Source: Jhaorihella thermophila (GTDB lineage Bacteria > Pseudomonadota > Alphaproteobacteria > Rhodobacterales > Rhodobacteraceae). From it: a stretch of 64,000 bases of DNA. The stretch covers positions 1 to 64,000 of the forward strand of contig NZ_FNVD01000003.1 in the NCBI RefSeq assembly GCF_900108275.1. The letters run 5' to 3'. The notes under the pieces are model-generated. The model was not told the origin of the DNA. It made no database searches and was given only the letters and a program-made list of their open reading frames with translations. Each line of letters begins with the position of its first letter. The first letter of the stretch is position 1. The translations under genes and the position numbers were made by a program. Below are positions 18,045 through 26,767 of this stretch, piece after piece.

Positions 18045-18287
18045 CGCTTCTTGCCCCTCACCTTTTAATCGTCACCGGACTGCCCGCCTGCAACGACAAG
18101 GGCGCCCCGGACCAAAGCTGGCTCAAGGTTAGGGAAAAGCCTGTGGCTTGTGAAGGAAAATCCACCACATCTTGTGACATTGTGGCCGATTTGGACACAA
18201 CAGCGGCAACAAACACAGATTGTTGTTGATTTTTGCAAAGCGCCGCAACCGCGGCGGCCGCCCCGAGGCGAAGTTTCGCAAATGCTT

Positions 18288-19613
18288 CTAGCCGATAATC
18301 TCGCCCGCCAAAGAATTCGCCCCCGAGGCCACGATTCTGACCCGCGCCAGATCGCCGGGCCGGATGCCCTCGGCCTCGACATGCACGGCATGCAGATGGT
18401 CGGACTTGCCCACCATCTGGCCCGGCTTGCGGCCGGGCCGTTCGAACAGCACGCCGACCTCGCGCCCGACCATCGCTTCCTGCGCCTCGCGCTGCTGGCG
18501 CGTGATCAGCGCTTGCAGCCGCTGCAGACGCTCGTCGGCCACATCCGCCGGCACCTGCGCGCGCTCGGCCGCCGGCGTGCCAGGGCGGGGGGAATACTTG
18601 AAGGAATAGGCATAGCCGTATTTGACCTCTTCGATCAGATCCAGCGTGGCCTGAAAATCCTCTTCGGTTTCTTCCGGAAAGCCGACGATGAAATCCCCCG
18701 ACATCAGGATGTCGGGCCGTGCGGCGCGTATCCGCTCGACCAGCCGCAGATAGCTTTCGGCGGTGTGGCTGCGGTTCATCCGCTTGAGAATTCGGTCCGA
18801 GCCCGACTGCACCGGCAGATGCAGATAGGGCATCAGCTTCTCGCACTGCCCGTGCGCCTCGATCAGATCGTCGGTCATGTCGTTGGGATGGCTGGTTGTG
18901 AACCGGATCCGCTCCAGCCCGTCGACATCGTTCAGGGCCCAGATCAGGCGGGCCAGCGACCAGTCGCCGCCATCCGGCCCCACGCCGTGATAGGCATTCA
19001 CGTTCTGGCCCAGCAACGTGATCTCGCGCACGCCGCGATCGACAAGATCGCGCGCCTCGGCCAGCACGCGATCGACCGGGCGCGATACCTCTGCCCCGCG
19101 GGTATAGGGCACCACGCAGAAGGCGCAGAACTTGTCGCACCCCTCCTGCACCGTCAGAAAGGCGGTCGGCCCGCGCTGCGCCTTGGGCCGGTCCTTGAGA
19201 ACGTCGAACTTGTCCTCCTCGGGGAAATCGGTGTCCAGCGCCTTTTCCCCGGTCCGGGCGCGTTCCTCCAGTTCGGGCAGGCGATGATAGCTCTGCGGCC
19301 CCACCACCAGATCCACCAGAGGCTGACGGCGCATGATCTCCTCGCCCTCGGCCTGCGCCACGCAGCCCGCCACGCCGATTTTCAGATCCGGCCGCTCCGC
19401 CTTCAGCCCCTTGAACCGGCCCAGCTCGGAATAGACCTTCTCGGCCGCCTTCTCCCTTATGTGGCAGGTGTTCAGCAGGATCATGTCCGCCTCTTCCGGC
19501 CGGTCGGTTGGGACATATCCCTTGCCGCCCAGCGCCTCGGCCATGCGTTCGCTGTCATAGACGTTCATCTGGCAGCCATAGGTCTTGATGAACAGCTTCT
19601 TCGGGGTGGTCAT
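18288..19613 (-). CDS. miaB: tRNA-2-methylthio-N6-dimethylallyladenosine synthase
   Basis: A radical-SAM methylthiotransferase that adds the 2-methylthio group to i6A37 in tRNA. The 441-residue protein has all three domains: an N-terminal UPF0004 domain with cysteines C14, C50 and C84, the radical-SAM domain with C159, C163 and C166 (GCDKFCAFC), and a C-terminal TRAM domain. Start ATG 19613 gives the typical [17 protein letters not shown] opening; the longer in-frame start at 19682 is rejected. The 243-bp gap downstream, before the OmpA gene, probably holds that gene's promoter; nothing specific was recognised in it. Confidence 0.96.
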   Translation of the reverse strand: MTTPKKLFIKTYGCQMNVYDSERMAEALGGKGYVPTDRPEEADMILLNTCHIREKAAEKVYSELGRFKGLKAERPDLKIGVAGCVAQAEGEEIMRRQPLVDLVVGPQSYHRLPELEERARTGEKALDTDFPEEDKFDVLKDRPKAQRGPTAFLTVQEGCDKFCAFCVVPYTRGAEVSRPVDRVLAEARDLVDRGVREITLLGQNVNAYHGVGPDGGDWSLARLIWALNDVDGLERIRFTTSHPNDMTDDLIEAHGQCEKLMPYLHLPVQSGSDRILKRMNRSHTAESYLRLVERIRAARPDILMSGDFIVGFPEETEEDFQATLDLIEEVKYGYAYSFKYSPRPGTPAAERAQVPADVADERLQRLQALITRQQREAQEAMVGREVGVLFERPGRKPGQMVGKSDHLHAVHVEAEGIRPGDLARVRIVASGANSLAGEIIG

Positions 19614-19735
19614 TGGGACAGGCCTTCGCAATCGCTGGATCAGCGCGTCACATAGCCCTTTCGGCGCGGCCTTGCAATGCACGCCTGTTTCACCGAATCT
19701 CTGGCAAAAGAACGCAGGCGAAGCGGAGCAGAACC

Positions 19736-20611
19736 TTGTCGAACCCGACGCTGGACCAATTTCTGAAACAAGGCGCCCCGGCTCTGAAAAAGGCCCCGGT
19801 CGCCATGATCTTCATCGAGGACGACACCGAAACCGCCTCGACCCTGCGCCACCATCTTGAATGCGGGTTCAAGTCGGTCCTCGCCCTGATGCCCGACGCC
19901 TTCGCGCTGCCGCGGGACGTGGCCGAAAACGACAGGCTCACCCGCATCTCCTTCGATTGCGGCCCGCGCGGGGCGGTCTTCGCCGCCATCAACCGGATGA
20001 TCACCGCCGCCCCGACGGGCACCTGGATGTATTACTGCTACAACGCCGAATACCTGTTCTATCCGTTCTGCGAAACCCGCACCGTGGGCGAGATGCTGGC
20101 CTTCCACGCCGAGGAACGGCGCGACGCGATGCTCACTTACGTCATCGACCTCTATGCGGACGACCTGACCGCCTTTCCCGATGCCGTGTCGCTGGACCGC
20201 GCCCACCTGGACCGATCCGGCTACTATGCCCAGTCCCGCCCCGATCCCGAAACCGGTCACCCGCGCGAACGCCAGCTCGACTTCTTCGGCGGCGTCCGCT
20301 GGCGCTACGAGGAACACATTCCCAAACCAGCCCGCAAGATCGACCGGATCGCCCTGTTCCGCGCCAAGCCGGGGCTGGAGCTGCAACCCGATCACACCTT
20401 CAACGACCAGGAATACAACACCTATTCCTGCCCTTGGCACCACAATCTGACCGCGGCGATCTGCTCGTTCCGCACGGCCAAGGCGCTCAAGCGCAATCCC
20501 GGCTCCACCTTCGACGTCCAGACCTTCGTCTGGCACAATTCCGCGCCGTTCGAATGGCACTCCCGTCAGCTGCTTGACCTCGGTCTGATGGAGCCGGGGC
20601 AGTGGTTCTGA
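19736..20611 (+). CDS. Glycosyltransferase family 2-like protein
   Basis: A protein of about 291 residues that I match from memory to a Rhodobacteraceae family labelled glycosyltransferase family 2. Visible points are an N-terminal strand [15 protein letters not shown], a central [17 protein letters not shown] segment, and a C-terminal FKRNP-like region with [19 protein letters not shown]. It lacks an obvious DxD in a classical place, so the sugar transfer role is tentative. The start is uncertain: TTG 19736 follows CGGAGC and gives [11 protein letters not shown], while an in-frame GTG or the ATG at 19805 would be shorter. It starts about 120 bp from divergent miaB. A T-tract terminator candidate follows. 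Confidence 0.6.
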   Translation: MSNPTLDQFLKQGAPALKKAPVAMIFIEDDTETASTLRHHLECGFKSVLALMPDAFALPRDVAENDRLTRISFDCGPRGAVFAAINRMITAAPTGTWMYYCYNAEYLFYPFCETRTVGEMLAFHAEERRDAMLTYVIDLYADDLTAFPDAVSLDRAHLDRSGYYAQSRPDPETGHPRERQLDFFGGVRWRYEEHIPKPARKIDRIALFRAKPGLELQPDHTFNDQEYNTYSCPWHHNLTAAICSFRTAKALKRNPGSTFDVQTFVWHNSAPFEWHSRQLLDLGLMEPGQWF

Positions 20612-20618
20612 CCCCGCC

Positions 20619-20651
20619 GCCTGGCTCCGAACTGTTCAAACCGGCTTTTTT
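20619..20651 (+). terminator. Possible Rho-independent terminator after the glycosyltransferase gene
   Basis: A stem made from GCC/GGC, GG/CC and an inner GAAC/GTTC hairpin is followed by six T (20646-20651). The stem is short and bulged, so the T-tract is the main support. Confidence 0.4.
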
Positions 20652-20687
20652 CATTCATAAATCATGGTGATTGAATGAGAGTATTCA
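20651..20687. promoter_or_regulatory. Overlapping palindromes before the exported thioredoxin gene
   Basis: Three ATTCA half-sites alternate in orientation: TCATTCA at 20651-20657, TGAATGA at 20672-20678 and ATTCA at 20683-20687. The first pair encloses a second inverted pair, ATCA (20661-20664) and TGAT (20668-20671). The block ends 12 bp before the start codon, so a bound protein would block the promoter or ribosome site. The regulator is unknown. Confidence 0.4.
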
Positions 20688-20699
20688 GGGGAGAACGCA

Positions 20700-21317
20700 A
20701 TGACCATTGCGCGACGCACGCTTCTGGCCGTCGCGGCGACCGCGCCGATGCTCGCTACCCGAACCCGCGCCAGCGACGACGATCACGAACCGGCCGTGGA
20801 CGATGACGGCCTTTATACCCAGGACTGGTTTCACACCTCGTTCCTCGACATGTCCGAGGACCTTGCCGAGGCCGCCAGCCAAGGCAAGCACCTGATGATC
20901 CTGTGGGAACAGCGCGGCTGCCCCTATTGCCGCGAACTGCACCGGATCAACTTCCGCCGCGACGACATTGTGTCCTATCTCAAGAAACATTATGTCGTGC
21001 TTCAACTGAACCTATGGGGCGACCGCGAGGTCACCGATTTCGACGGCGAAGTGCTGTCGGAAAAGCAGATCGCCAAGAAATGGCATGTCAACTTCACCCC
21101 GACGGTGATCCTTATCAATGGCCGCGACGCAGGCGCGAAATCCATGCGCGAGGCCGAGGCGTTCCGCATGCCCGGCTATTTCAAGCCGTTCCACTTCCTC
21201 GCGGGACTCGAGTTCGCCGCCGGCAACACCTATCGCGATCAGCACTTCCAGCGCTTCGTGCAGGAAAAGGCCGACCACCTGCGCGACCAGGGCCAGCCGG
21301 TCACTCTCTGGGACTGA
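20700..21317 (+). CDS. Exported thioredoxin-fold protein (SoxW-like)
   Basis: A 205-residue periplasmic protein. The N-terminus MTIARRTLLAVAATAPMLA contains twin arginines and a hydrophobic run, so it could be a Tat or Sec signal. The thioredoxin domain has the redox motif C74-P-Y-C77 (WEQRGCPYCREL) and the cis-proline segment NFTPTVILIN. This resembles SoxW/thioredoxin-like proteins that keep c-type cytochromes or sulfur-oxidation proteins reduced. No sox gene is nearby, so its client is unknown. The start is ATG 20700 with AGGGGAGAA before it, just after a set of overlapping palindromes. Confidence 0.82.
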   Translation: MTIARRTLLAVAATAPMLATRTRASDDDHEPAVDDDGLYTQDWFHTSFLDMSEDLAEAASQGKHLMILWEQRGCPYCRELHRINFRRDDIVSYLKKHYVVLQLNLWGDREVTDFDGEVLSEKQIAKKWHVNFTPTVILINGRDAGAKSMREAEAFRMPGYFKPFHFLAGLEFAAGNTYRDQHFQRFVQEKADHLRDQGQPVTLWD

Positions 21318-21322
21318 CCTGC

Positions 21323-21413
21323 CGCTTCTTTCTGGCCCCCAATACCCCCGCCGGAGGCCGGCGCGCTGCAGGCGCGCCCAGCAATCGGTGTCGCGCCGCA
21401 GGCGCGGCCGCCT
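21323..21413 (+). repeat. Intergenic repeat copy 3
   Basis: This copy reads GCTTCTTTCTGGCCCCCAAT on the plus strand, then ACCCCCGCCGGAGG and two GC-rich inverted repeats (GGCGCGC/GCGCGCC type near 21360 and CGCGCC/GGCGCG near 21392). It lies between the converging ends of the exported thioredoxin and the PhyH gene. Confidence 0.55.
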
Positions 21414-21421
21414 GAAAACCG

Positions 21422-22219
21422 CTACCGGCGAAAGATCACCGGGAACCAGTCCTCGCGCAGCCGCTGGCCGGGCCGCATGCCATGCCCCGGATAGGGCGGC
21501 GACGTCCGCCCCGGCCGATCGACATAGCGCGCATCTTCCCCCACCAGCCGCAGCGAAAACGCCCGCCGCCTTGATGCACTCATGTTGCCGCGCGCCCCGT
21601 GCAGGGTGCGGAAATCGAAAGCCAGCGCATCCCCCGGCCGCATCGGATGTTCCACGATCCGCATCCCCTCGGCCTCCGGGTCGGGGACCGGCATGTATTG
21701 CCCCTCGTCGGGGAAATAGCCCTCTTCCGTGACCCAGCGCGTGGGCAGCACCTCCTTCTCCCAGCGGTGCGACCCCGCCACGCAGCGCAGCGTCGCCTCC
21801 TCCACCGGGTCCAGCGGCACCCAGAAACTGACGGTCTGCCGACCCGCAACGAAATAATAGGGCCCGTCCTGATGCCACGGCGTCGCCATCGAGGTGCCGG
21901 GCTCTTTGACCAGAACGTGGTCGTGGAACATCTGCACCGTTTCGGACCGCATCAGGCCCGCCGCGACCTCGGCCGCCGGGGAATGGCGCACCACCTCGGC
22001 GAATTGCGGGATCCGCTCCCAGTTGCAATAATCGTCGAAGAACCGCCCCGTCTCTCCGGGCTTCTCGTTCTCCGACGCATAAGGCCCGGGCGCGGCCATG
22101 TTGGCCTCGACGCCCGCGCGCAGCAGTTCGACGTAATCCGCCAGCAACCCCCGCACCAACACCACGCCGTCGCGCTGGAAGGTGTCGATGTCCGCGTCAG
22201 TTATCAGGGGATGCGTCAT
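21422..22219 (-). CDS. Phytanoyl-CoA dioxygenase (PhyH) family protein
   Basis: A 265-residue non-haem Fe(II)/2-oxoglutarate oxygenase. The iron ligands are H116 and D118 in TPWHQDGPYYF and H207 in FRTLHGARGN; the 2-oxoglutarate-binding arginine is expected in the following RRRAFSLRLVG strand. The family hydroxylates small molecules, lipids or natural products; the substrate cannot be read here. The ectoine hydroxylase EctD belongs to this family but no ect genes are near. irr lies 66 bp upstream on the same strand, separated by a GC hairpin, so they may be partly cotranscribed. Confidence 0.88.
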   Translation of the reverse strand: MTHPLITDADIDTFQRDGVVLVRGLLADYVELLRAGVEANMAAPGPYASENEKPGETGRFFDDYCNWERIPQFAEVVRHSPAAEVAAGLMRSETVQMFHDHVLVKEPGTSMATPWHQDGPYYFVAGRQTVSFWVPLDPVEEATLRCVAGSHRWEKEVLPTRWVTEEGYFPDEGQYMPVPDPEAEGMRIVEHPMRPGDALAFDFRTLHGARGNMSASRRRAFSLRLVGEDARYVDRPGRTSPPYPGHGMRPGQRLREDWFPVIFRR

Positions 22220-22266
22220 GCGCCCGCTCCTTGCCGTCCGCAGACACCCTGTCGCAACGCCGCCCC

Positions 22267-22284
22267 CCGGCGCCAGAGCGCCGG
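22267..22284 (-). terminator. GC hairpin directly after irr
   Basis: A perfect 7-bp stem, CCGGCGC/GCGCCGG with a four-base loop, starts one base after the irr stop codon. No T-tract follows, so it is at best a weak or Rho-dependent end, or an mRNA-stabilising structure between irr and the PhyH gene. Confidence 0.35.
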
Positions 22285-22285
22285 A

Positions 22286-22705
22286 TCAGGATTTCCGCCG
22301 CAGCCGGATCACCACATCGACAGAAGCCACCTCGACCCCCTCGGGGGCCTGCGGAAGGCGCGCGATCTCCAACTCATCGGCGGGCGCATCGGACAGCCGG
22401 CCTTCATCCTCCCAGTAGAAATGGGGATGGTCGTGGGTGTTGGTGTCGAAATAGCTCTTCGATCCGTCCACGGTGATTTCCTGCAATACGCCGGCCGCGC
22501 AAAAGGCGCGCAGCGTGTTGTAGACGGTCGCCAGCGACACCGCCGCGCCGGCCTCGCGCGCGGCCTCGAACAGGCTTTCGGCGGTGACATGGCGGTGCTT
22601 GCCGTCGCCCACCAGCAGCTCGGCCAGCGCAATCCGCTGCCGCGTCGGGCGCAGCCCCGCCCCGTTCAGCCAGTCGCTTGCGATCCGCAGGCTTTCGCGC
22701 GTCAT
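22286..22705 (-). CDS. irr: Iron response regulator Irr (Fur family)
   Basis: A 139-residue Fur-superfamily regulator. The winged helix covers residues 1-85: LNGAGLRPTRQRIALAELL, then the recognition region AGAAVSLATVYNTLRAFCAA, and the dimerisation half has DGSKSYFDTNTHDHPHFYWE with the HDHPH metal/haem site. These are Irr rather than Fur or Zur features. Irr controls iron and haem genes in alphaproteobacteria. The start is ATG 22705; an in-frame extension to 22807 would run through the divergent promoter region. Its position divergent from fabA is common in this group. A TTCAATTGAA palindrome lies in the shared upstream region and may be a regulatory site. Confidence 0.9.
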   Translation of the reverse strand: MTRESLRIASDWLNGAGLRPTRQRIALAELLVGDGKHRHVTAESLFEAAREAGAAVSLATVYNTLRAFCAAGVLQEITVDGSKSYFDTNTHDHPHFYWEDEGRLSDAPADELEIARLPQAPEGVEVASVDVVIRLRRKS

Positions 22706-22760
22706 GCCCAGATCCGTTCCGTTGCGTCGCCCCGCACTATACGATGCGGCCGGTCTGGAT

Positions 22761-22770
22761 TTCAATTGAA
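22761..22770. promoter_or_regulatory. AT-rich palindrome in the irr/fabA divergent region
   Basis: A perfect 10-bp palindrome, TTCAATTGAA, stands out in an otherwise GC-rich gap of 199 bp, 56 bp upstream of irr and 135 bp upstream of fabA. It could be a self-regulatory site for Irr or a promoter element. It does not match the classical Irr box closely, so the reading is tentative. Confidence 0.3.
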
Positions 22771-22904
22771 TTTCATTCGCAGCTGAACGCGCCGAACCGA
22801 ACGGCACCCCGCCCGTTGCGGCCTTGCGGGCGGTGACGCCACGGTGCTACAGGGGCAACAAAGACCCCTGACGGTCAGGCGGCGGAGCGAGGAGAGCCGA
22901 CAGC

Positions 22905-23414
22905 ATGTCCCAATACCCGAAGAGCTTCGACAAGGAAGCCCTGTTGAAATGCGCCCGTGGCGAATTGTTCGGCCCCGGCAACGCGCAGCTTCCCGCGCCG
23001 CCGATGCTGATGATGGACCGCATCACCGACATCAGCGCGGACGGCGGCGCACATGGCAAGGGCCATGTGGTGGCCGAGTTCGACATCGACCCCGACCTGT
23101 GGTTCTTTGAATGCCACTTTCCCGGCAACCCGATCATGCCCGGCTGTCTCGGGCTTGACGGGCTGTGGCAGCTGACCGGCTTCAACCTGGGCTGGCGCGG
23201 CTGGAAGGGGCGCGGTTATGCGCTGGGCGTGGGCGAGGTCAAGCTGACCGGCATGGTCCGCCCCGACCGCAAGATGCTGACCTATTACGTCGATTTCACC
23301 AAGGCGATCCAGACCCGGCGGCTGACCATGGGTGTGGCCGATGGCCGGGTGGAAGCCGATGGCGAGGTGATCTATCAGGTCAAGGACATGAAGGTGGCGC
23401 TGTCGGAGAGCTGA
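22905..23414 (+). CDS. fabA: 3-hydroxydecanoyl-ACP dehydratase/isomerase
   Basis: Dehydrates 3-hydroxydecanoyl-ACP and isomerises the product to cis-3-decenoyl-ACP, the branch point for unsaturated fatty acids. The 169-residue hot-dog protein has catalytic H71 in [15 protein letters not shown] and D85 in [10 protein letters not shown]. It is first of three genes in the classical fabA-fabB-fabI order; the gap to fabB is 43 bp. It is divergent from irr. A GAGGAGAG run just upstream (about 22889-22896) is a good ribosome site. Confidence 0.97.
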   Translation: MSQYPKSFDKEALLKCARGELFGPGNAQLPAPPMLMMDRITDISADGGAHGKGHVVAEFDIDPDLWFFECHFPGNPIMPGCLGLDGLWQLTGFNLGWRGWKGRGYALGVGEVKLTGMVRPDRKMLTYYVDFTKAIQTRRLTMGVADGRVEADGEVIYQVKDMKVALSES

Positions 23415-23457
23415 CCTCTCTGGCCGTGCCCGAAATTACTGCTACAGGAGTTCGTCC

Positions 23458-24687
23458 ATGCGTCGCGTCGTCGTCACCGGACTGGGGGTCGTTTCCTCGA
23501 TCGGCAACAATGCAAACGAAGTGCTCGCCGCGCTCAGGACCGGCAAATCCGGCATCGAGTTCAGCCCCGACATGGCCGAGCACGGCTTTCGCAGCCGGGT
23601 GGCCGGCACGCTCAAGATCGACGTGGCGGACCATGTGGACAAACGCACCCTGCGCTTCATGGGCCCCGGCGCGGCCTATGCCTATATCGCGATGAAAGAG
23701 GCGATCGCCGATTCCGGTCTGGAAGAGGGGGACATCGTCAACCCGCGCACCGGACTGGTCGCCGGGTCCGGCGGCCCCTCGACCAGCGCCCTGCTGACCG
23801 CGCATCAGACCGTGCTCAAGACCGGCGCGACCAAGCGGATCGGCCCCTTTGCGGTGCCGAAATGCATGTCCTCGACGGTGTCGGCGAACCTGGCAACGGC
23901 GTTCAGGATCAAGGGCATCAACTACTCCATCACCTCGGCCTGCTCGACCAGCCTGCACTGCATCGGCAACGCGGCCGAGCAAATCATGATGGGCAAGCAG
24001 GATGTGATGTTCGCCGGCGGCGGCGAGGAACTGGACTGGACCCTGTCCTGCCTGTTCGACGCGATGGGCGCGATGTCCAGCAAATACAACGACACGCCGG
24101 AACGCGCCAGCCGCGCCTTCGACGCCGACCGCGACGGGTTCGTCATTTCGGGCGGCGGCGGGATCGTGGTGCTGGAAGAGTTGGAACACGCCAGGGCCCG
24201 CGGCGCGAAGATCCATGCCGAGGTCACGGGCTACGGCGCCACCAGCGACGGGCACGACATGGTCGCGCCTTCCGGTGAAGGCGGCGAACGCGCGATGCGG
24301 CTGGCGCTGAGCACCCTGCCCGAGGGCCGCAAGGTGGGCTACATCAACGCGCATGGCACCTCGACCCCCGTGGGCGACGTGGGCGAGGTCGAAGCGGTGC
24401 GCCGCGTATTCGGCGAAGGCAGCACCCCGCCGATCAGTTCCACCAAGTCGATGACCGGCCATGCCCAGGGTGCGGCCGGCGTACTCGAGGCGGTGTTCAG
24501 CCTGCTGATGCTGGACAACGACTTCATCGCGCCTTCGATCAACGTCGAAACGCTGGATCCGGCGATCAGGCCTTCGGAGATCGCACTGGAGATGGTTGAA
24601 AACGCGGGGCTCGACAGCGTGATGACCAACAGCTTCGGCTTTGGCGGCACCAATGGCTCCATGATCCTGTCCAAGTATCTCGGGTGA
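23458..24687 (+). CDS. fabB: Beta-ketoacyl-ACP synthase I
   Basis: Elongates acyl-ACP, including the cis-unsaturated chain from FabA. The 409-residue thiolase-fold protein has the Cys-His-His triad: C162 in [11 protein letters not shown]299 in [11 protein letters not shown] and H335 in GHAQGAAG, with K330 in STKSMTGH. Gene order with fabA supports FabB rather than FabF. It is followed by fabI after only 7 bp. RBS AGGAG lies 8 nt before ATG 23458. Confidence 0.96.
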   Translation: MRRVVVTGLGVVSSIGNNANEVLAALRTGKSGIEFSPDMAEHGFRSRVAGTLKIDVADHVDKRTLRFMGPGAAYAYIAMKEAIADSGLEEGDIVNPRTGLVAGSGGPSTSALLTAHQTVLKTGATKRIGPFAVPKCMSSTVSANLATAFRIKGINYSITSACSTSLHCIGNAAEQIMMGKQDVMFAGGGEELDWTLSCLFDAMGAMSSKYNDTPERASRAFDADRDGFVISGGGGIVVLEELEHARARGAKIHAEVTGYGATSDGHDMVAPSGEGGERAMRLALSTLPEGRKVGYINAHGTSTPVGDVGEVEAVRRVFGEGSTPPISSTKSMTGHAQGAAGVLEAVFSLLMLDNDFIAPSINVETLDPAIRPSEIALEMVENAGLDSVMTNSFGFGGTNGSMILSKYLG

Positions 24688-24694
24688 CCAAACC

Positions 24695-25486
24695 ATGACC
24701 AAAGTCCTGCAGGGAAAACGCGGCCTCATCATGGGCGTGGCCAATGACCGCTCGATCGCCTGGGGCATCGCCAGGGCGATGCACGAAGCCGGGGCCGAGC
24801 TGGCCTTTACCTACCAGGGCGAGGCCTTCGGCAAACGGGTCGCGCCGCTGGCCGAAAGCGTCGGGTCGGATTTCATGGTAGATGTGGACGTGACCGACGA
24901 CGCCTCGCTCGGGACCGCCTTTTCGGCGCTGGCGGATCGCTGGCCGACCATCGATTTCCTGGTGCACGCCATCGCCTATTCCGACAAGTCGGAACTCACC
25001 GGGCGCTTCATCAACACCTCGCGCGAGAACTTCAAGACCTCGCTGGACATCAGCGCCTATTCCTTCATCGAGGTCGCGCGCCGCGCCTATCCGCTGATGA
25101 AGGACAATGGTGGCACGCTGCTGACTCTGACCTACCAGGGATCGACCCGCGTGGTGCCGAACTACAACGTGATGGGCGTGGCCAAGGCGGCGCTGGAATC
25201 GGCCACGCGGTATCTGGCCAACGATCTCGGCCCCGAAGGCATCCGGGTGAACGCGATCTCGCCCGGCCCGATGAAGACGCTCGCGGGCGCGGCGATCGGC
25301 GGGGCGCGCAAGACCTACAAGTTCACCGAGGCCAACGCGCCCCTGCGCCAGAACGCGACGCTCGAGGCGGTGGGCGGCACGGCGGTCTATTTGGCTTCCG
25401 ACGCGGGCAAGTTCACCACGGGCGAGATCATCCGCGTGGATGGCGGCTATCACGTCCTCGGCATGCCGCAGCACGAGAACATGTGA
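24695..25486 (+). CDS. fabI: Enoyl-ACP reductase (NADH)
   Basis: Performs the last reduction of each fatty acid elongation cycle. The 263-residue SDR protein has the FabI-type cofactor site GLIMGVANDRSIAWGIA near residue 11, and the FabI catalytic residues Y147, Y157 and K164 (Y-x6-K in NYNVMGVAK). FabI is the target of triclosan-type inhibitors. The 7-bp gap after fabB shows cotranscription. A second fabI elsewhere in the genome is common and cannot be judged here. Confidence 0.96.
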   Translation: MTKVLQGKRGLIMGVANDRSIAWGIARAMHEAGAELAFTYQGEAFGKRVAPLAESVGSDFMVDVDVTDDASLGTAFSALADRWPTIDFLVHAIAYSDKSELTGRFINTSRENFKTSLDISAYSFIEVARRAYPLMKDNGGTLLTLTYQGSTRVVPNYNVMGVAKAALESATRYLANDLGPEGIRVNAISPGPMKTLAGAAIGGARKTYKFTEANAPLRQNATLEAVGGTAVYLASDAGKFTTGEIIRVDGGYHVLGMPQHENM

Positions 25487-25558
25487 ACCCGACAGGGTTT
25501 CCGGGAAATTCCATCGCCTTGCCCCAACAAGGTCACACTCGGGCGCTAACCGGGGGAC

Positions 25559-25957
25559 ATGGCACATTTCGACCGGATAATCGACGACCCCGAACAGGCG
25601 CCTGACCGCCGCCCTGCCGCCCGTCGGCGCCTCCATGTTCTGCTCGTGACGCTGTGCGGGTTTCTCATGATCCTCGTCCTGCTGTCGAACCCGAAAGTCT
25701 CGACGGCGATCAAGGGGGCGGGGAGTTCGGTTTCCGAACGCGTGGGCCAGCTCTTGCCGATGCCCGAGACAGAGCCCGAAACCGTCGCCGCGATTCCCGA
25801 GCCGGCACCGGTGGTCGTGGTGCCCGATGGCGCCGCGGACAACCCCGAACTGGTCACCCGCAGAGCGGCCACGCCGCAGGCTTCCGTCGAAAAGCCCCCC
25901 GTGCGCCGGATGCCGCAAAGCCGGGTTCCCGTGCGCCGGTTGGGGGCGGGCCATTGA
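25559..25957 (+). CDS. Hypothetical protein with one membrane segment
   Basis: A 132-residue protein I do not recognise. A charged N-terminus (RRPAARRRL) is followed by one hydrophobic helix, VLLVTLCGFLMILVLL (about residues 28-43), then a proline-, glutamate- and valine-rich tail with PAPVVVVPDG, ending in a basic stretch. This is a single-span membrane protein with a low-complexity exposed tail. GGGGGA stands directly before ATG 25559, a poor spacing. It lies 72 bp after fabI and could be the last gene of that operon, or could be independent. Codon use is consistent with a real gene, but the tail's simplicity leaves doubt. Confidence 0.5.
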   Translation: MAHFDRIIDDPEQAPDRRPAARRRLHVLLVTLCGFLMILVLLSNPKVSTAIKGAGSSVSERVGQLLPMPETEPETVAAIPEPAPVVVVPDGAADNPELVTRRAATPQASVEKPPVRRMPQSRVPVRRLGAGH

Positions 25958-26116
25958 CCGTTGACCGCCAGCCCGGCCGAATCGACGCCATCGCCCGCGG
26001 AGAACCGGCTCAACAGAGGTAACGGCTCAGCGGCCTGACCGCCCGCGTCCATGCCCTTGCCCGCGCTCCAGCCGCGCGCGGACACAGGGCGCCCGGCCTC
26101 CTTGCGGTCTATCGGC

Positions 26117-26200
26117 TCTTCATCTTGCCCGAAATACTCCGGGGAGCGCGAGGGGCAGCGCCCCTCGCACCGATCGGATTGGCCTGGCCAATCCGAAAAC
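26117..26200 (+). repeat. Intergenic repeat copy 4
   Basis: Reads CTTCATCTTGCCCGAAATAC, then a CGAGGGGCAGCGCCCCTCG hairpin and an ATCGGATTGG/CCAATCCGA hairpin. It lies between the converging ends of the single-span hypothetical gene and the FKBP gene; the 130 bp before it hold nothing I can recognise. Confidence 0.65.
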
Positions 26201-26213
26201 CTGCTGGCCGGGA

Positions 26214-26642
26214 TCAGGCGATCTCGACCAGTTCGATCGCAAAGGTCAGGTCCTTGCCCGCCAGCGGATGGTTGGCATCCAACGTGACCTCGGTTTCGGT
26301 GACGTCCACCACCGTCACCGGAACGACCTGGCCTTGGGGCGTCTGCATCTGCAGCATGGTACCGATGTCCAGCGGAATCTCGGGCGGAATGCCTTCGCGC
26401 GGAACGGCCTGCCGCATCTCGGGGTTCACCGGACCGTAGGCCTCGGACGACGGCACTTCGACGACCTTTTTCTCGCCGACTTCCATACCTGGGATCGCCT
26501 TGTCCAGCCCCGGAATGATCTGGCCGGAGCCGACCTGGAATTCCAGCGGTTCGCGCCCCTCGGAGCTGTCGAAGGTGCTCCCGTCGCTGAGGGTGCCTTT
26601 GTAGTGGATGCGAACGGTGTCGCCGGTCTTGACCTGGGTCAT
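26214..26642 (-). CDS. FKBP-type peptidyl-prolyl cis-trans isomerase (SlyD-like)
   Basis: A 142-residue cytoplasmic protein of the short SlyD/FkpB group. The FKBP half opens GDTVRIHYKGTLSDGSTFDS and has the family PLEFQVGSGQIIPGLDKAI motif; an inserted flap domain follows (EGIPPEIPLDIG to VTETEVTLDANHPLAGKDL), where the NHPLAGK motif marks SlyD-type chaperone/isomerases. It lacks the histidine-rich metal-binding tail of E. coli SlyD. The start ATG 26642 is chosen over longer in-frame starts that extend into non-conserved sequence. No signal peptide is present. Confidence 0.92.
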   Translation of the reverse strand: MTQVKTGDTVRIHYKGTLSDGSTFDSSEGREPLEFQVGSGQIIPGLDKAIPGMEVGEKKVVEVPSSEAYGPVNPEMRQAVPREGIPPEIPLDIGTMLQMQTPQGQVVPVTVVDVTETEVTLDANHPLAGKDLTFAIELVEIA

Positions 26643-26767
26643 ATGTGCTCCGATACGTCTGGAGTTGCAGAAAGGGCTAACGTAGTGGCTCAGACCGGGA
26701 TGTAAACCCGATCCGCCGGAAACTTCGGCCCGAAGGACGCGAATTCGGTGAAAATCGCGCCCCGAGG

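Noticed and set aside
20700-21317. Naming the exported thioredoxin soxW and inferring a sulfur-oxidation locus
   Set aside because: No sox genes are in the window and the CPYC motif is shared by several thioredoxin-like families.
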